DNA of 64,000 bases, taken from Reticulitermes speratus. Its lineage: Eukaryota > Arthropoda > Insecta > Blattodea > Rhinotermitidae. This document shows positions 50,157 to 62,289 of this stretch, one piece after another. The number at the start of each line of letters is the position of its first letter. The first letter of the stretch is position 1. The position numbers and the translations under genes are program-made. The stretch is taken from contig JAJKFL010000006.1 of the NCBI GenBank assembly GCA_021186555.1, positions 34,655,478 through 34,719,477 on the forward strand, written 5' to 3'. The notes under the pieces were generated by a model that made no database searches, was not told the origin of the DNA, and worked only from the letters and a program-made list of their open reading frames with translations.

Positions 50157-53100
50157 CATAACTCATTTGTACTTAATGGAGTTTTATCAAGAGTGGTCTG
50201 TAATTTTGTCATTGCTGTTTAATTGACTTTGATGTCTTGTTTTCACCATAAATTTTAGTGAATAATGCGTCTGGTGGTTGATATATTAATATCAATAATA
50301 TCCTGCAGAAAATTTACACAGTAGTTTGCATGTTTCCTGTGGTGTAGTAATGACACTGCTATTGAGCATTGTTTTCCCTGTGTTGTAGCGATGGCTTGAG
50401 AGTTGAGTGTTGCATTTTCTTCGGGTTGAATAAGAAGTGTCCGTATGGTTCTCTGCTGTGTTCTGGGAAAGGTGCTTATTCAAAAGGTTTTCCCTGAGCA
50501 GACTTTGTAAAGTTTGTGCCATTGCCTCCAACCTCACAAGTGTGCCCATCCTCGCCATATTGTTATTACAGATTGTAGGAAATTACAAATATTGCAGTGG
50601 GGCTGGTTCCAGTACTAGAATACTAGTGTAACCTTTACTGCTGATTTGTGAACTGGTTCAGAAGTTGAAAAGGGGGGGTGGGGCCAGTGGTTTACACATG
50701 CAGACACAGCTGTATGCTTTGTGATGATGTCATAGGCCTTTGTTACTTGTAGGGAAGAAAAGTATGCTAATAATATAAGTGAAATAGTCTCATTCTTGTT
50801 AGCAGAGGAGTGTGAAATATGTTTAATTCTGTATAATGTAAATTCTGCACCATTTCCCACACAACAGCATTCTGCATGTTACCGCTGCAGACACCCATAA
50901 TTTTAGCATTGATTCAGTTATAGCATGTAGTAACAATTTTCTTCAAATTAGCTCATCATAATGTAGCAACTCTGTATCACAAAATTTTCAGTTTACAGTG
51001 TTTGAAATTTTGTTTCACAAATGACTATTTAAACACAGACATGCCTCCATTCAGCTATTGTGGTACATAATATCCTTTCAGGCATGAATTTTATTATGAA
51101 ATCATGATTGTTGTAGATATAGTGACAAAATTTGCAGATGTAATGCTGATTGATGATAATATGTTGCTGATTTGGATATAATAGGGCTGTCATAGAATCA
51201 TTACATGATGTTGCCTTGAAAAGAGTGAGAAAATATAACTGTTCCCGTTATATACAGTAGTCAGGTAGTTACATGTTGACTTGTCCAGACATAAATCTGT
51301 TGTTTGCTTTATCACTTGAATATTGTGTCAGACATAGGAATAGCTGAATTTTGATGGTATATGTAGAGAAGAATATACAAGTTGACATAATTAGTAACCT
51401 TTTGGTGCCAGAGTTAAGTGTGTGTAGTGATATGCAGGGGCTGTAGAAAAGGCTGTGTAAGAGCAGATACATTTATATTAAATTCAGTGTTTTTAGAATC
51501 ACACCGTGTTATATATGTATAATGTTCAGAACCGTAGGGTTAATCAGCATTTGGTGCATGTATAATTTCTTAACTTTTTAAACCTAATTCTGTGACAACC
51601 GAATGGTTGATTCAAAATTTGAAAGTGGAACATAGATGCATAGATACAGCTGGTGTGGTCATTTCATGTCTGCAGTTTCCTTCCAGAGGAGGAGAGTAGG
51701 TCAAAAACAGTGGCATAATTTATAAGTGTGATGTGGCAGGTATGCTGTATATGATTTGTCACCCTGTGTAGTCGCTTCCTTTATTACTACTTGTTTTATT
51801 GGGGCTTTTATAATTTGTACAAAGACTGTGCTGCCTTTACTCTGCCTGTGTTCTATACTGCACCATTATATGGTGCAGAGAATTTAGTGAGATCAATAGG
51901 ACTTACTTTTAAGATGTTATTTTGGCTTCAATGTATTTGGAACTGACTGGAGCTAGTTTTGGGGAGCAAGATATCAATATTTTTTTTAGGAAGAAATGGT
52001 CACTAAAACACAGTACATAGTATGTTTATGTATAATTTTATATTCAAGGCCATCTTTTCCCTAAATTCTTCTGTACAAATTAGGAACAGATGACAGTGGG
52101 ATGGCTGCATGAAGGATACCCTGTTTGTGGGCTGGAACAAAAATAATATCTGCTGTGTAGTGTCTGTTTTTGGTGCTTAGTTGAAGGTATTCCAGTGTCC
52201 CTGCATATGTTAAAGTCACCAGCTTCAGAGACCACTTTTCTTATTTTATGGTGAAAGGTAAATGGTGTGCACATGCTCATGTGTATGCCCCCACTAGGAA
52301 CTTTGAACAGTAGATAAATTTGCATGAAACTTTGGTATGGACATTATACAAGAAGCTACTCCAGTTCATACTTCTTAATATTCTGTCATTCATAATGAGT
52401 CAGTATAGTTCAACAAAGCAACTGACTTTGACCTGGATTGCCAGGGTTTGGTGCTGGGCATGGACTTTCACTGCCATGTTAAGATTTGCTTGGGGCTCAC
52501 CTCCTTATGCAGTGAGCAGTGGTGAATTTATTTCCTGAGGGCTTGGTGACCAGTGTGTGAACCTGACCACATACCTGTTGGGTGCTGTGGTTAAGAATAT
52601 GTGGGGCTTTATGCCTCCTGCCCTGTATGTTTTCATGGCATGGTGGCCGAGCATGGAGGCAAATTTACCTCGGAGTCAGTAATAACATGGGAACCATGAG
52701 AATGGAGGTTAAACGTGTTGAATAAATGTAGGTATTCTTCTTATCAGGACCTCTTGTTATGATTTTGATTTTGCTTTAATGTGGATATTGGGCATTGGGG
52801 TGAAATCTCCATCTTCATGGAACAGCCCGAATACCATGGGTGAATAATTCTGTCAGTGCCTTTGTAATTATGAAGTTTGCTGTAATTTATTTTACTTGTC
52901 CGTCATAATGCTGCTAATTATTCCATGATGGAAGAGCTTCATAAAGTTATGTGTAGTCTGGTTTGGACTCCATAGCCCGTTGTAAATTACTAAACAAGGT
53001 ATTAAGCTAAGGATTTTAAATAATAAAAGTTTACCTGCATTCTAGTTTGAAATAAAAATTGAAATCTGTTTAGGTTCAGTCATCTCCCTGTAGCAACTAA

Positions 53101-53380
53101 TACAGCTTGTGTGTTTTTTCCTTTATAGCATTTATATATTAACATTATCAGTGTAGACCAGAATCTTATGTGTCCCATTCAGTTGCAGTTCCTTCTGGTT
53201 TATTTGGCTTTTCCTAATGGCATATTCTAACATAAAGTTTAAAAGCAGCGACAATGAAGCATCTCCTTTCAAACCACATCTCCTGCTTTCAAACCGTTCT
53301 GAATAGGCAGTGTATCAAACCAATGTTTGCCTCTCCCATCTGTGTTAAATGCCAAGGTTAAAGATTAAAGATACGTGGAT
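50157..53380. other. Intron, no recognised feature
   Basis: About 3.2 kb. Sequence around 52420-52700 is GC-richer than its surroundings and may be an old repeat, but I cannot name it. Confidence 0.45.
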
Positions 53381-53580
53381 ATGAGGGTTGTGGTTGTGAG
53401 GGTTGTGGCACCAACATTTCGTGGGAATCTGCATGTGTCATAGGTAGACCTACCCTGCTGATGAAGGCAGAAGATTTCTCTAAAATACTGGTACATATCT
53501 ACCACACTACATGGCATGAAATCCAAGAAGACAGTGATCTTCATAGTCACTGCCACGAGAACCCCAGATTTGAAATGGGT
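53381..53580 (-). repeat. Dispersed repeat relic
   Basis: Minus-strand translation KITVFLDFMPCSVVDMYQYF followed by HQQG..RFPRNVG resembles a pseudo-peptide very common in cockroach/termite genomes (recollection, not a search). Possibly the same consensus as the relic at 26.8 kb. Confidence 0.4.
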
Positions 53581-54298
53581 ACATGAATGTATATTTTCAC
53601 ATTGTTTTACACATTTGCTTGACATGGTCCATACATATTTTGTCAGTATTTCATTAACTGTAGGTAGTTTAAGTACTGATCAGTGTGGAATATTTTGACA
53701 GAACCCCACAACTTGTCATGATGCAGAGTAATGTCTTGGGTGAGGAAATTAAATGCATTTTTCTGCCAGCTTCTAACCCATTTGGCTGTGTGTGTTCAGA
53801 CATGTCATGCTAGCTGATTGTGTTTTTAATGTAGAAGTGTAGGCCTGTTTCCTGCACCAGAATTTGATCTGTTAGTTGAAAAAGGGGATGTGTCCAGTAA
53901 TACAAATAGAAGGTAAGAAACTAAAGCTGCCTTTCCCAAAATCAGTATGCAGAAAGATGTGCTGCCATAATAATGTACTCCTGTATAATCCATGGCATGA
54001 AAGCACTTTTTTTGGAACCACCAACCTTGTAAGATAGTCAGTTACTCTGGCCAGCACATTTTGAATATTTGTCTTTCCTTGTGTCCTTCCAGAATAGTAT
54101 TCAGTGCCCTTTAGAGATTTTGAATATGGCAGCAATAATTCTGTAGCATGTAGGGATTTTGAGAAATTTTCTTACACAGCTTTGTCTATTCACAGTTGCA
54201 GTGACTTTTATTTACTACAGTGTCACACAGCAAATGTAGAAAATGTAACAGTAAATGCTTCATTATTTCCATTCAGGGTAATATTAAACATATGAAAA

Positions 54299-54476
54299 TA
54301 ATAAACACTTTTTAACCAACAGTTGCACTATTAACGTAGATTGTCACTTAAAATCACTTAAAATGCCCTACATATGTTTCGGTCATTGAGCGACCATCAT
54401 CAGTGGCTTCTATATAAGTGATTTTAAGTGACAATCTACGTTAATAGTGCAACTGTTGGTTAAAAAGTGTTTATTA
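54299..54476. mobile_element. Minimal hammerhead element: 62-bp perfect inverted repeat around a ribozyme
   Basis: 54299-54360 and 54415-54476 are exact reverse complements (62 bp), separated by 54 bases that hold a minus-strand hammerhead. The arm equals the roughly 95-base tail downstream of the ribozyme in related copies (ending GCAACTGTTGGTTAAAAAGT). Confidence 0.85.
54365..54407 (-). ncRNA. Hammerhead-ribozyme-like motif D
   Basis: Minus strand: core CTGATGA (54403-54397), T, helix II GGTC/GACC with a 7-base loop, GAAA (54380-54377), helix III ACATATGT, cleavage-position A (54369). Helix I has an A-G mismatch next to the core, then GCC/GGC, so cleavage may be weak. Confidence 0.68.
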
Positions 54477-55352
54477 ATACCACAATGCACGGTGAACAAA
54501 GAGTATATGAAAATAAACCTGTGAAGGAGCTGTTTCTTATTTTGTTTAGTATTATGCTATGTATTGGGAATGGGAACTGTGCATTTATGTTTAACATGTT
54601 CATCTTGTTTAATCTTTTTCCACGTGAGTTCTGTTTTGCTTTCAAGCTAACAGCATAGTTGGGTTAAGTTTTCCGTGGTAGCATGTCTGCATGGTAAAAA
54701 TGTGCTGGTCATTTATGTCTCCAAGGTTTCATGGAAAGAAATCCAAGTGAGAATTAAGGATATGTATTTCAGTTATTTGCACTCTTGTCAGCCAAGTATG
54801 GAGCTGGAAGCTTTGTGATTGCCTAAAAGGTTGTTAGCAGTCTATTTGAACACTTCTGTTCCTTCTAGGACTTCATTAAGGTTCCTGTCATTCATAAACT
54901 CCTTTATGTGAGGACTGACGAAGATTGCTTCTTTTATCTTGCATCACTGATCTGTTGAAACGTGGGTTGTGTTGCAGATACTGAAAACACTCTCAATTTC
55001 AGTTCATGAAATGCAGGCAGAACTATTTTCTGTGAATTTGCAGTTAGCCATTTTCAGTGTTCTTTTCCTTGTAAAGAAACTGCTTATGATGAGGCCATTC
55101 TGTCACAGCATAGTGATTGCTTCTTTTGTGACTGCCCATTTGCCTAAAAAGGAGCAAAGTCTTAGCATAATGAGTACGGAAGCTGTGAGATTCAAATCAC
55201 AAATTTTCTAGCAATATGTGTGATGATGTATGCTGTTGAGCAGATATTTAATATTTTCTTATACCTCCTTTATGTGCAAGACTTGTCCATTGGGTTTGAT
55301 AGTAAATTTTTTCCGTTGTGAAGAGCAGCAACCTTCAGACTTTACATAAGTA
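54477..55352. other. Intron, no recognised feature
   Basis: Nothing recognised. Confidence 0.5.
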
Positions 55353-55665
55353 TATTCAGTATACCGTCATACACAACTTTACAATACAAGTTATTTAGGC
55401 AATATGTTTTGGCTTATTTTTCTGACCCCTATACTTTTCGTAATTTTACACATTTTTATACAGTCTACCAAGGCATCTTGTATTATTTCTCAATCTTTTA
55501 CTATGCATCATTATTTTGTAAAGGGTGAGATCTCACTCCTAATTGCAGTTGTAGATATTTACTAAAGTTCTTCAATTAGGGCCTGATGATGGCTTGAAAA
55601 ATAAGCCGAAACATGTTGCCTGATTGACTTGTATTGTAAAGTTGTGTATGATGGTATACTGAATA
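55353..55665. mobile_element. Hammerhead element with 69-bp terminal inverted repeats
   Basis: 55353-55421 and 55597-55665 are imperfect inverted copies (about 60 of 69 bases). The right arm carries the GAAA half of the ribozyme intact; the left arm has it decayed (AAAAC for GAAAC). The 175 bases between have no frame. Confidence 0.78.
55579..55621 (+). ncRNA. Hammerhead-ribozyme-like motif E
   Basis: Plus strand: helix I GGC/GCC (55580-55582 with 55618-55620), core CTGATGA (55583-55589), T, helix II GGCTT/AAGCC with loop 55596-55602, GAAA (55608-55611), helix III ACATGT, cleavage-position T (55617). All core bases present; a different subfamily from the ACACGTGT copies. Confidence 0.75.
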
Positions 55666-56939
55666 CACGAGGTATATGTAATTGATAACACAGTGAGGAT
55701 ATGTCGTCTTTAAACTTCAGACTTTACTTTGAAGAATCAGTAAGTAGATGCAAGTCTTCAGGCTTGTGTTATGCCGTAGTTCCCCTCATGAGTTCATTAG
55801 CATTGTTACAGTAGGATATACCACCATTCAGTGAAAAGTTGTTTTGCTTCACATTTTCTAAAAGTGAGCCATTTGTGTTTCCTTGTAGAAGATTTTATGT
55901 GACCTAGCAGCATGTGCTGTGGGATCAGAAAAATCATGTGAAGGTTCAGTGGGGCAACAGGAGAAAGGTCACCATTTTTTAACCCTTATCATCATAAGAG
56001 ACCATATGCCGGTCTCTAAAATCTACTGGCAAATGGCCTAGCGTGCCATATGCTGGTCTGTGTCTGCTTGGTAGCAATTTAAATGTCCATGGTAAGCCAG
56101 ATAAACTCAGGCCGTCAAGAGATATTATTTGCATTTCAGTCTGTCTTCTGAAGATTAAATAAGTATTTTTTGTTTTCACATTTTCTGCAGTGGAGTTCTC
56201 AGTATTTTAAGACTGTAGATGCTGTACTCATCACGTGTTTAATCCCATGTCTGTCCTGATATTTTTATTTCACTGTAGCAAATACCTAGTTGCAGGTGTG
56301 GGAGGAATTGCAAAATAATGAAAAATTTATTAAAATCTTAAATAGGTAACCAAAGCTGACCCAAGGAACATACATCTGCCTGATTCCTGAGTGAGAATTC
56401 CAGCTCAGAGAATATCTGACATGTCTGCTGTTTCTGGATTATGTTTATCAACTTAATTCTTTAAACAAACGCATCCCTCATTTTGTGGCTTTGCATGCCT
56501 GGCCCTCGTGATGTGAATATAATTTATTGCCTTTGCCATTTCAAGATTACTCTTTCTCCAAGCTCTTTTTCCAACATGTAATTCTTATGCGATGAGCCTT
56601 TGATGTTGGAAAATTCATAACATAACATCATGGAAAATACCTTTTTCTTTTATTTTTATGAAGTTTTTTGTTATCAGAACTGCAGTAATCAGTGCTGTAT
56701 GAGATTCTGTCAAAACTGTGAAAAATTATTAATTAACTGGTATGGTTATTATTTAAGTAAATACCATCAGAGTACAGTCTTCATTGTTTTGTGTCCATTT
56801 GTGCTATATAAATGCCATTCCAGTTGAAAATGCTTGGGTATTATACGGTACTATTGTTGTGCTGAAAAAAGATAATATGCAAGCATTTTCAATTGGAGTT
56901 ACCATCAGAGTACACTTATAAATGTGTAACAGTGCTTGT
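55666..56939. other. Intron, no recognised feature
   Basis: Nothing recognised beyond short frames. Confidence 0.5.
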
Positions 56940-57745
56940 TTATTCACAACTCCAATGTGTTTGGTAAAATTCCAACATTATCCTCTTGCCAATGGAACAC
57001 AGTAGTGTTTTTTCCTTTGGTGTTCTCACAAGTGTATGAAGTTTCCACTGTGCCTGCTTAGGATTCACAATCAGTGCAGCACTCCATGTGGCAGCAGGAA
57101 TGTTGTGAATTGTAGCCATTATGCAGGCTTTTACGGTATGGAGACTTGCAGGTTTAATGGAATATACATTGTCCTTGACTGTACTCCACAAGAAGTCAGT
57201 CACAGGGCGTGAGATCTGGAGCTGGGGAGGAAGGGGTTTGTGGGAAAGGAGCACGGCAGCAAGTCACGTATTTAACTGCCTCGTTATACACAGTGCTAAA
57301 TGTGGTAGGGCGCGATCGAGATCAAGGTATATGTATACATAGTTTACAGTGGCAGTTTGCCCACCCCATAATCTTGACTTATGACCTTGATGTCTGCAGA
57401 TGTACATTTCATTTGTGAAGATGTATGGTCCAGTGACACTAGCAAGTAATGACACACCAAGCATTCACTTTGGGTGAGCACTTTACTTGTTTTTGGTGAA
57501 CCCTTGATTTTCTGTTGCCAAGATAAGACAGTTTTGTTTGTTGGCATCTCCTGGAATGTCGCTTCATCAGAGAACCATGTTTCCCTGTGGGGATCTGTTA
57601 CATGCAGTTGGAATAAAATGTTACACCCGTCGTGATTTTCGTGTTGTGTTGCCAATGAATGGTGAACAGGTTGAGGAATGAAAATTGTAACTTGTCCTAC
57701 TGCACATTCTGTGCCTTTACCTTCGTTACATTCATTATGCATGTT
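56940..57745 (-). pseudogene. Tc1/mariner-superfamily transposase relic
   Basis: Minus-strand fragments are in the expected order. ETWFSDEATF (first catalytic Asp region), NKTVLSWQQ and GSPKTSKV lie in 57344-57742. TDFLWSTVKDNVYSIKPASL, resembling the FLWGFVKD.VY segment after the last catalytic residue, follows in 56940-57254. The part between is damaged and the frame broken. Subfamily not assigned. Confidence 0.6.
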
Positions 57746-59102
57746 CCCATTTTTAAGCAGTAATCAAGTCTGTGTATTCAGAATGATCATAGTCAACTTG
57801 ATCTACAGGCAACATTTCATCACCCACCTTGGTATACAGTTGTGTGTACGGGCAATAATCTGACTTGTTTTTATGTCGAATGTGAGTAAATAACAATAAA
57901 CAATTCGTCCATCTTTAAACAAGAAATTGTCTGTAATAGAGTAACCCTCATTTATTTTAATGCAAAATGTGTAGTAGCAGTTTGTAGGAATATGACTGGG
58001 ATGATTTTGAATGTTTCGTGAATTTTGCACAGAAAGCTTGTTTATCATTGCATGACAGGGCAAGGTATTTGCAGATCATTCCAAGTTTAAAATAGACTCG
58101 CCAAGGTTTGGATAATATGCAGATGCTTTGTTGCTCTTCTAGTTAAATGTATGTTGTGTCATAGATCAAGAATAATGTTGCTGCTTATTTGGATATTTTC
58201 ACGGCCTTATGGTAAGAAAACTTGGCATGGATTTAAGATCTCTCATTTAATAAGATGTTCTGATGTTTGTGAAATATGTAATACTATGCCCCTAATTGTG
58301 GTCTAGTTGTCTTCAAAGTTTAAATTACACAGAGATGCATAGCAGAGACAGACATTTCATCAGTGATTTAATTCTGATGTAGTGTTAATTGAATATAAAT
58401 TTGTGGATGGAATTCAGGTGTACCGACATACTGTTTATTTAAAGAAAAAGTATGTGGAAATCGCCTCTCTGCATTGATGCACGCTAGGAGATGGCTACTA
58501 CAGGCTGAACAAATTTCAGGCATCAGGTTGCCATGGTGTTTAGAAATTTTTTTTTGTGGTTGCTAGAATATTGAGAGTATTTCGTTTTACTTTGTTTGTA
58601 ATCTTCTAAAAATCCCAGTTCAACAATGATCAATTCACACAAATGCTCAACTCTAACAGTGAACAATCTGAACTTGTAATCTTTGCTTAAAGGTCGTTTA
58701 CAATTGTATGTTTTGTGGCGACTGTCTCGTATGCAGTGCTATTAGCTTGTGTGAAGTTTGGCTTGTGTGCAGATTAAAAAGTGCTACATCCATGCACAAA
58801 TTAAACTTGAGTGGGCTTGATAAATAATGCTGTCTTTTTCCTTGTACATGTGCATGTTGATTCCTCATAACCGTGTTTAGATTATTGGTTTTGTGACCAT
58901 TGTCTCTTGTTTTGTGTGTCTGCGTACCCGCTTACTGTCAACCACGCTTCACCCGAATAATACATAAGTTCTAGGTCAGGACGACTATTAAACAAGGATT
59001 TCTGCTTCACAGTCTGTATGCTGACCTGTCATTTTGTAGAGTTGTAACTAACAATTTTGTAACAAGATGGACTGTACTTGTTGACATTTCATTTTGAAGA
59101 AC
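57746..59102. other. Intron, no recognised feature
   Basis: Nothing recognised; CpG somewhat more frequent from about 58700 onward. Confidence 0.45.
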
Positions 59103-59227
59103 CATAGGATGTAAATTTCACACTGTTGACACCCTGCATCTTCGTCATATTAAATTAAGTTATAAACCAACCGATGCACACTAAAACCACTTTTTAAGTA
59201 GCTTTATTATAAAATTGTTAAAATTGT

Positions 59228-59270
59228 ACCCCTACACGTGTTTCGATCCTAGGACCATCGTCAGGGGGGT
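59228..59270 (-). ncRNA. Hammerhead-ribozyme-like motif F (left arm)
   Basis: Minus strand: helix I CCCC/GGGG, core CTGACGA (59264-59258), T, helix II GGTC/GATC with one G-U pair and loop CTAG, GAAA (59244-59241), helix III ACACGTGT, cleavage-position A (59233). Confidence 0.8.
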
Positions 59271-59712
59271 TTATTGCTAAAAGCTACAGTCACTTCAACA
59301 CATGATTTAAAATATTCTATCTGCACTTTGAAACATAAGTTAAAATCTTGTAAAAAGATTCTCTAAAAGTTGTAAAATTATAAAAACACTGTAGATGGTA
59401 GATTGTGGAACTGCTGGCTGTGTGGTATTAAAAGCATATGAAATGTTTTTGCGTGGAGCGGAGTGTACTACGTGTTGTGGACTCCACCGTAGTACTCCTC
59501 ACGCACAACACGTAGTACACTCCGCTCCACGCAAAAACATTTCATATGCTTTTAATACCACACGCCAGCAGTTCCACAATCTACCATCTACAGTGTTTTT
59601 ATAATTTTACAACTTTTAGAGAATCTTTTTACAAGATTTTAACTTATGTTTCAAAGTGCAGATAGAATATTTTAAATCATGTGTTGAAGTGACTGTAGCT
59701 TTTAGCAATAAA

Positions 59713-59754
59713 CCCCCCTGACGATGATCCTAGGATCGAAACACGTGTAGGGGT
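59713..59754 (+). ncRNA. Hammerhead-ribozyme-like motif G (right arm)
   Basis: Plus strand mirror of motif F: core CTGACGA (59718-59724), T, helix II GATC/GATC with loop CTAG, GAAA (59738-59741), helix III ACACGTGT (59741-59748), A (59749), helix I CCCC (59714-59717)/GGGG (59750-59753). One base differs from motif F, and it improves helix II pairing. Confidence 0.82.
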
Positions 59755-59844
59755 ACAATTTTAACAATTTTATAATAAAGCTACTTAAAAAGTGGTTTTA
59801 GTGTGCATCGGTTGGTTTATAACTTAATTTAACATAGGATGTAA

Positions 59845-61949
59845 GTTTTTTTTGTCTTCTAATCAAACACCAATACTGGGTTTTTATTTGGTTAGTATAT
59901 ATCTTCCTTTGTTGTTTTCTATTGTGTCTGACACTGACCCCGTTACGTGAAACTTTATCACTTTTGTGTAATATGTTGCACTGGATACACGACACTTTCA
60001 GGAACTTTTCTGTGAAGCTTTCTTTGGTATTTCATTCATGACTTACACTTAAAAATATATGACTCTTCATTGTTCATTTCTGTATTTCATGTTATTTCAC
60101 AACACAGTACAGTTGTATCACATGCATAGATCTAAGTGCCGCTGTGTATTCAGGTTATAAGAATGAAAGAATCGCACAAAAATGTTTTCTGTTTTTTACT
60201 GCCACAGTGCCACATAGTGACAGCTTGGTGCATTAAATGGTTGCCAGGAAATGAAGTAGTGGGTAACGGTGTTATAAGTGTAGACAGTAATGTGAAACTT
60301 TAGGCTTGTCGAGCAGAATTTTCACGCAACAGTCTGTCTTCTCTGTCGCACTTTGTGAAAGGGGTGACTAGTCTTTGTCTCAGAAATGGTTGTGACGTGA
60401 ATCCTCTGTTGATTTAGAATTTACCTATCTTCTCTTGCTCGTAAGTATGCAGAATCGTCCCTAACGTTTCTTTGTAATATTTACGAAACAAATTGTTGAC
60501 CCTTTTTAAACGCTATTAAGTGAATGGGGTCTTCATCCTTATTGGATAAATATTGTGTTTTATGAGGAGGCCTCAGTAGTCTGTGGAATCATACTGAATT
60601 CCTGCGGAACACAAACAGAAGTATCTTCGACTGATTTCACACATACGCCTTGCGTGTTGGTATCATATTTGTACAGCAGAAGGGTTAAATAAAGTGGCAA
60701 GTTTAGTATGAGATCGTTGTTGGTTTTGGCGCGTGATGAATTACAGCGTTTAAACTCAGTTACTGTGTATTAGTAAAAATATAAACATATAAGTACTTTG
60801 GAAGTTACCATAAGTACATGTGAAATTCATAGTGTAACTTTAAAGGGATGAGAGCGGTATATTGCAGACAACTTTTTTATTTTTCAAGAACTGTGTAGTG
60901 CTCAATCTGAACCTTAAATCAGGATTTTACTGTGATTATATACCCTGTTGTGGGCAATACCCTTCCTTGCTTGGTTGAAGCAGTACAAACATGGGCATGA
61001 TTAAGTGACTGTTGCTGTTTTAGTAATTGGACCGTGCAAGATCGCGACAACACAACGATACCGATCTGTCGTGCTTTGTGTAAGTACTGCTGCATTGGTA
61101 GTGTGATTATTGCTGTCTGTGCCCTCTCATGTTCATTCTGAAGATACGTGCTCTAGTAGGAATGATTAAACTAGAAGTGCTGGACTGTGATTTGTTAGGG
61201 TGGTGATCGCCTAAGGAAAGGGAGAGAACTAGATCAAGGACGTAGAATTATTGATTGATTGTTGGTCTGAAAGATTGTTTTGCGCTGACTTCGTGCTAAT
61301 GGGAAGGACAAAAGGGTGAGAGAAACAGACACAGAACATGCGTGTTCTAAATTAGATTCCAAACTCATGGGAGAGGGGCGACCGCATCAACGATTTTAAG
61401 TGTGGCCACTGGGTACTTTCTCAAGTGCGGCTACGAGATGTTTCGAACCTACTTTCCATGCAAAGAAAATGAGAAGAATAGGGTTGAGAGGTAAGTGTTC
61501 TGTCTGTGTTGCCCTGTTTCAACTTGGAACAGTTGACAGATTTTGATACACTTGGTATAAGGGTTACGCCACTGCAGGACATTCCAACTTTATGCATTGT
61601 AATTTCTTACATTGTTAATAGCAAGATGGCCGATGCGCGAACTTGTGAGGTGGGCATGCCACTGGCGCCACTTTTAGCGTCTGATATGATATGTGGTGAT
61701 AGGCCTTTGAAGAATACTTGTGTGCTGCTTTTGTTAAGGTAATGCTTTGTAGAATGTAAAACAAGGCAGACAGAGTAGAAATACCGTAACATTGTGACGC
61801 ATTCGCGTAACCATTGTTGCACTGGAAACGCAACTATGCTTTCTCTGTATTATTGAGCTACACGTCACTCTACGGCATACAAATATTGAGGGTTGCACAA
61901 CAGTGCTTTTATGGCGAATATATGTCGCCGGCAACAATAAAACATACTT
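59845..61949. other. Intron with raised CpG density; no exon recognised
   Basis: CpG is more frequent than in most of the intron (for example GATCGCGACAACACAACGAT at about 61040). An alternative promoter or non-coding first exon is possible but nothing proves it. Confidence 0.35.
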
Positions 61950-62150
61950 CGCTTAAAGTGCCAGATATTTTCGTCCGATTTTAACCAAATTCGGATTTTC
62001 TCGACAGAGTTTCATGAAAGTCCTCCATATAAAATTTCACGGAAATCCATCCAGTGGGAGCTGCGCTTATACATGTGGACGGACGGACGTGACGAAGTTA
62101 ATGCGAGCTTTTCGCTACTGTGCAAACGTGCCTAATAACAAGGCGGTGGT
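61950..62150 (+). repeat. Dispersed repeat E with GACGGACGG core, copy 2
   Basis: GATTTTAACCAAATTCGG, CGACAGAGTTTCATG, AAATTTCACGGAAATCCATC, GTGGACGGACGGACG and GAAGTTAATGCGAGC match the 44.4-kb copy in order; here the GACG core is not expanded. Confidence 0.6.
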
Positions 62151-62256
62151 CATGAGAAAAAAAAGCAAAAGACTTGTGGTTTGGTGGTAATGACAAATGA
62201 ATGATTGGAGCTAGACGTGGGAAAGTCGGTATGGATATGCATCATAAACATACGTA

Positions 62257-62289
<33 letters not shown>
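62257..62289. repeat. CA microsatellite
   Basis: About 16 uninterrupted CA units. Confidence 0.95.

Larger units (their letters stand above)
59115..59832. mobile_element. Palindromic Penelope/retrozyme-like element with two hammerheads and target duplication
   Basis: CATAGGATGTAA at 59103-59114 and 59833-59844 is a 12-bp direct repeat read as target duplication. Inside, arms 59150-59479 and 59504-59832 are about 330-bp inverted copies, nearly identical, around a 24-base loop. Each arm carries one hammerhead pointing outward. The palindromic open frame across the middle is an artefact. No protein is encoded, so mobilising enzymes must come from elsewhere. Confidence 0.88.

Noticed and set aside
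54944..54975. CTGATCTGTTGAAACGTGGG as another hammerhead
   Set aside because: Contains CTGA and GAAAC but lacks the GA of the core box and any helix II.
59395..59604. 69-codon frame with Cys-rich sequence
   Set aside because: Spans the centre of the 330-bp palindrome; its symmetry explains the frame.
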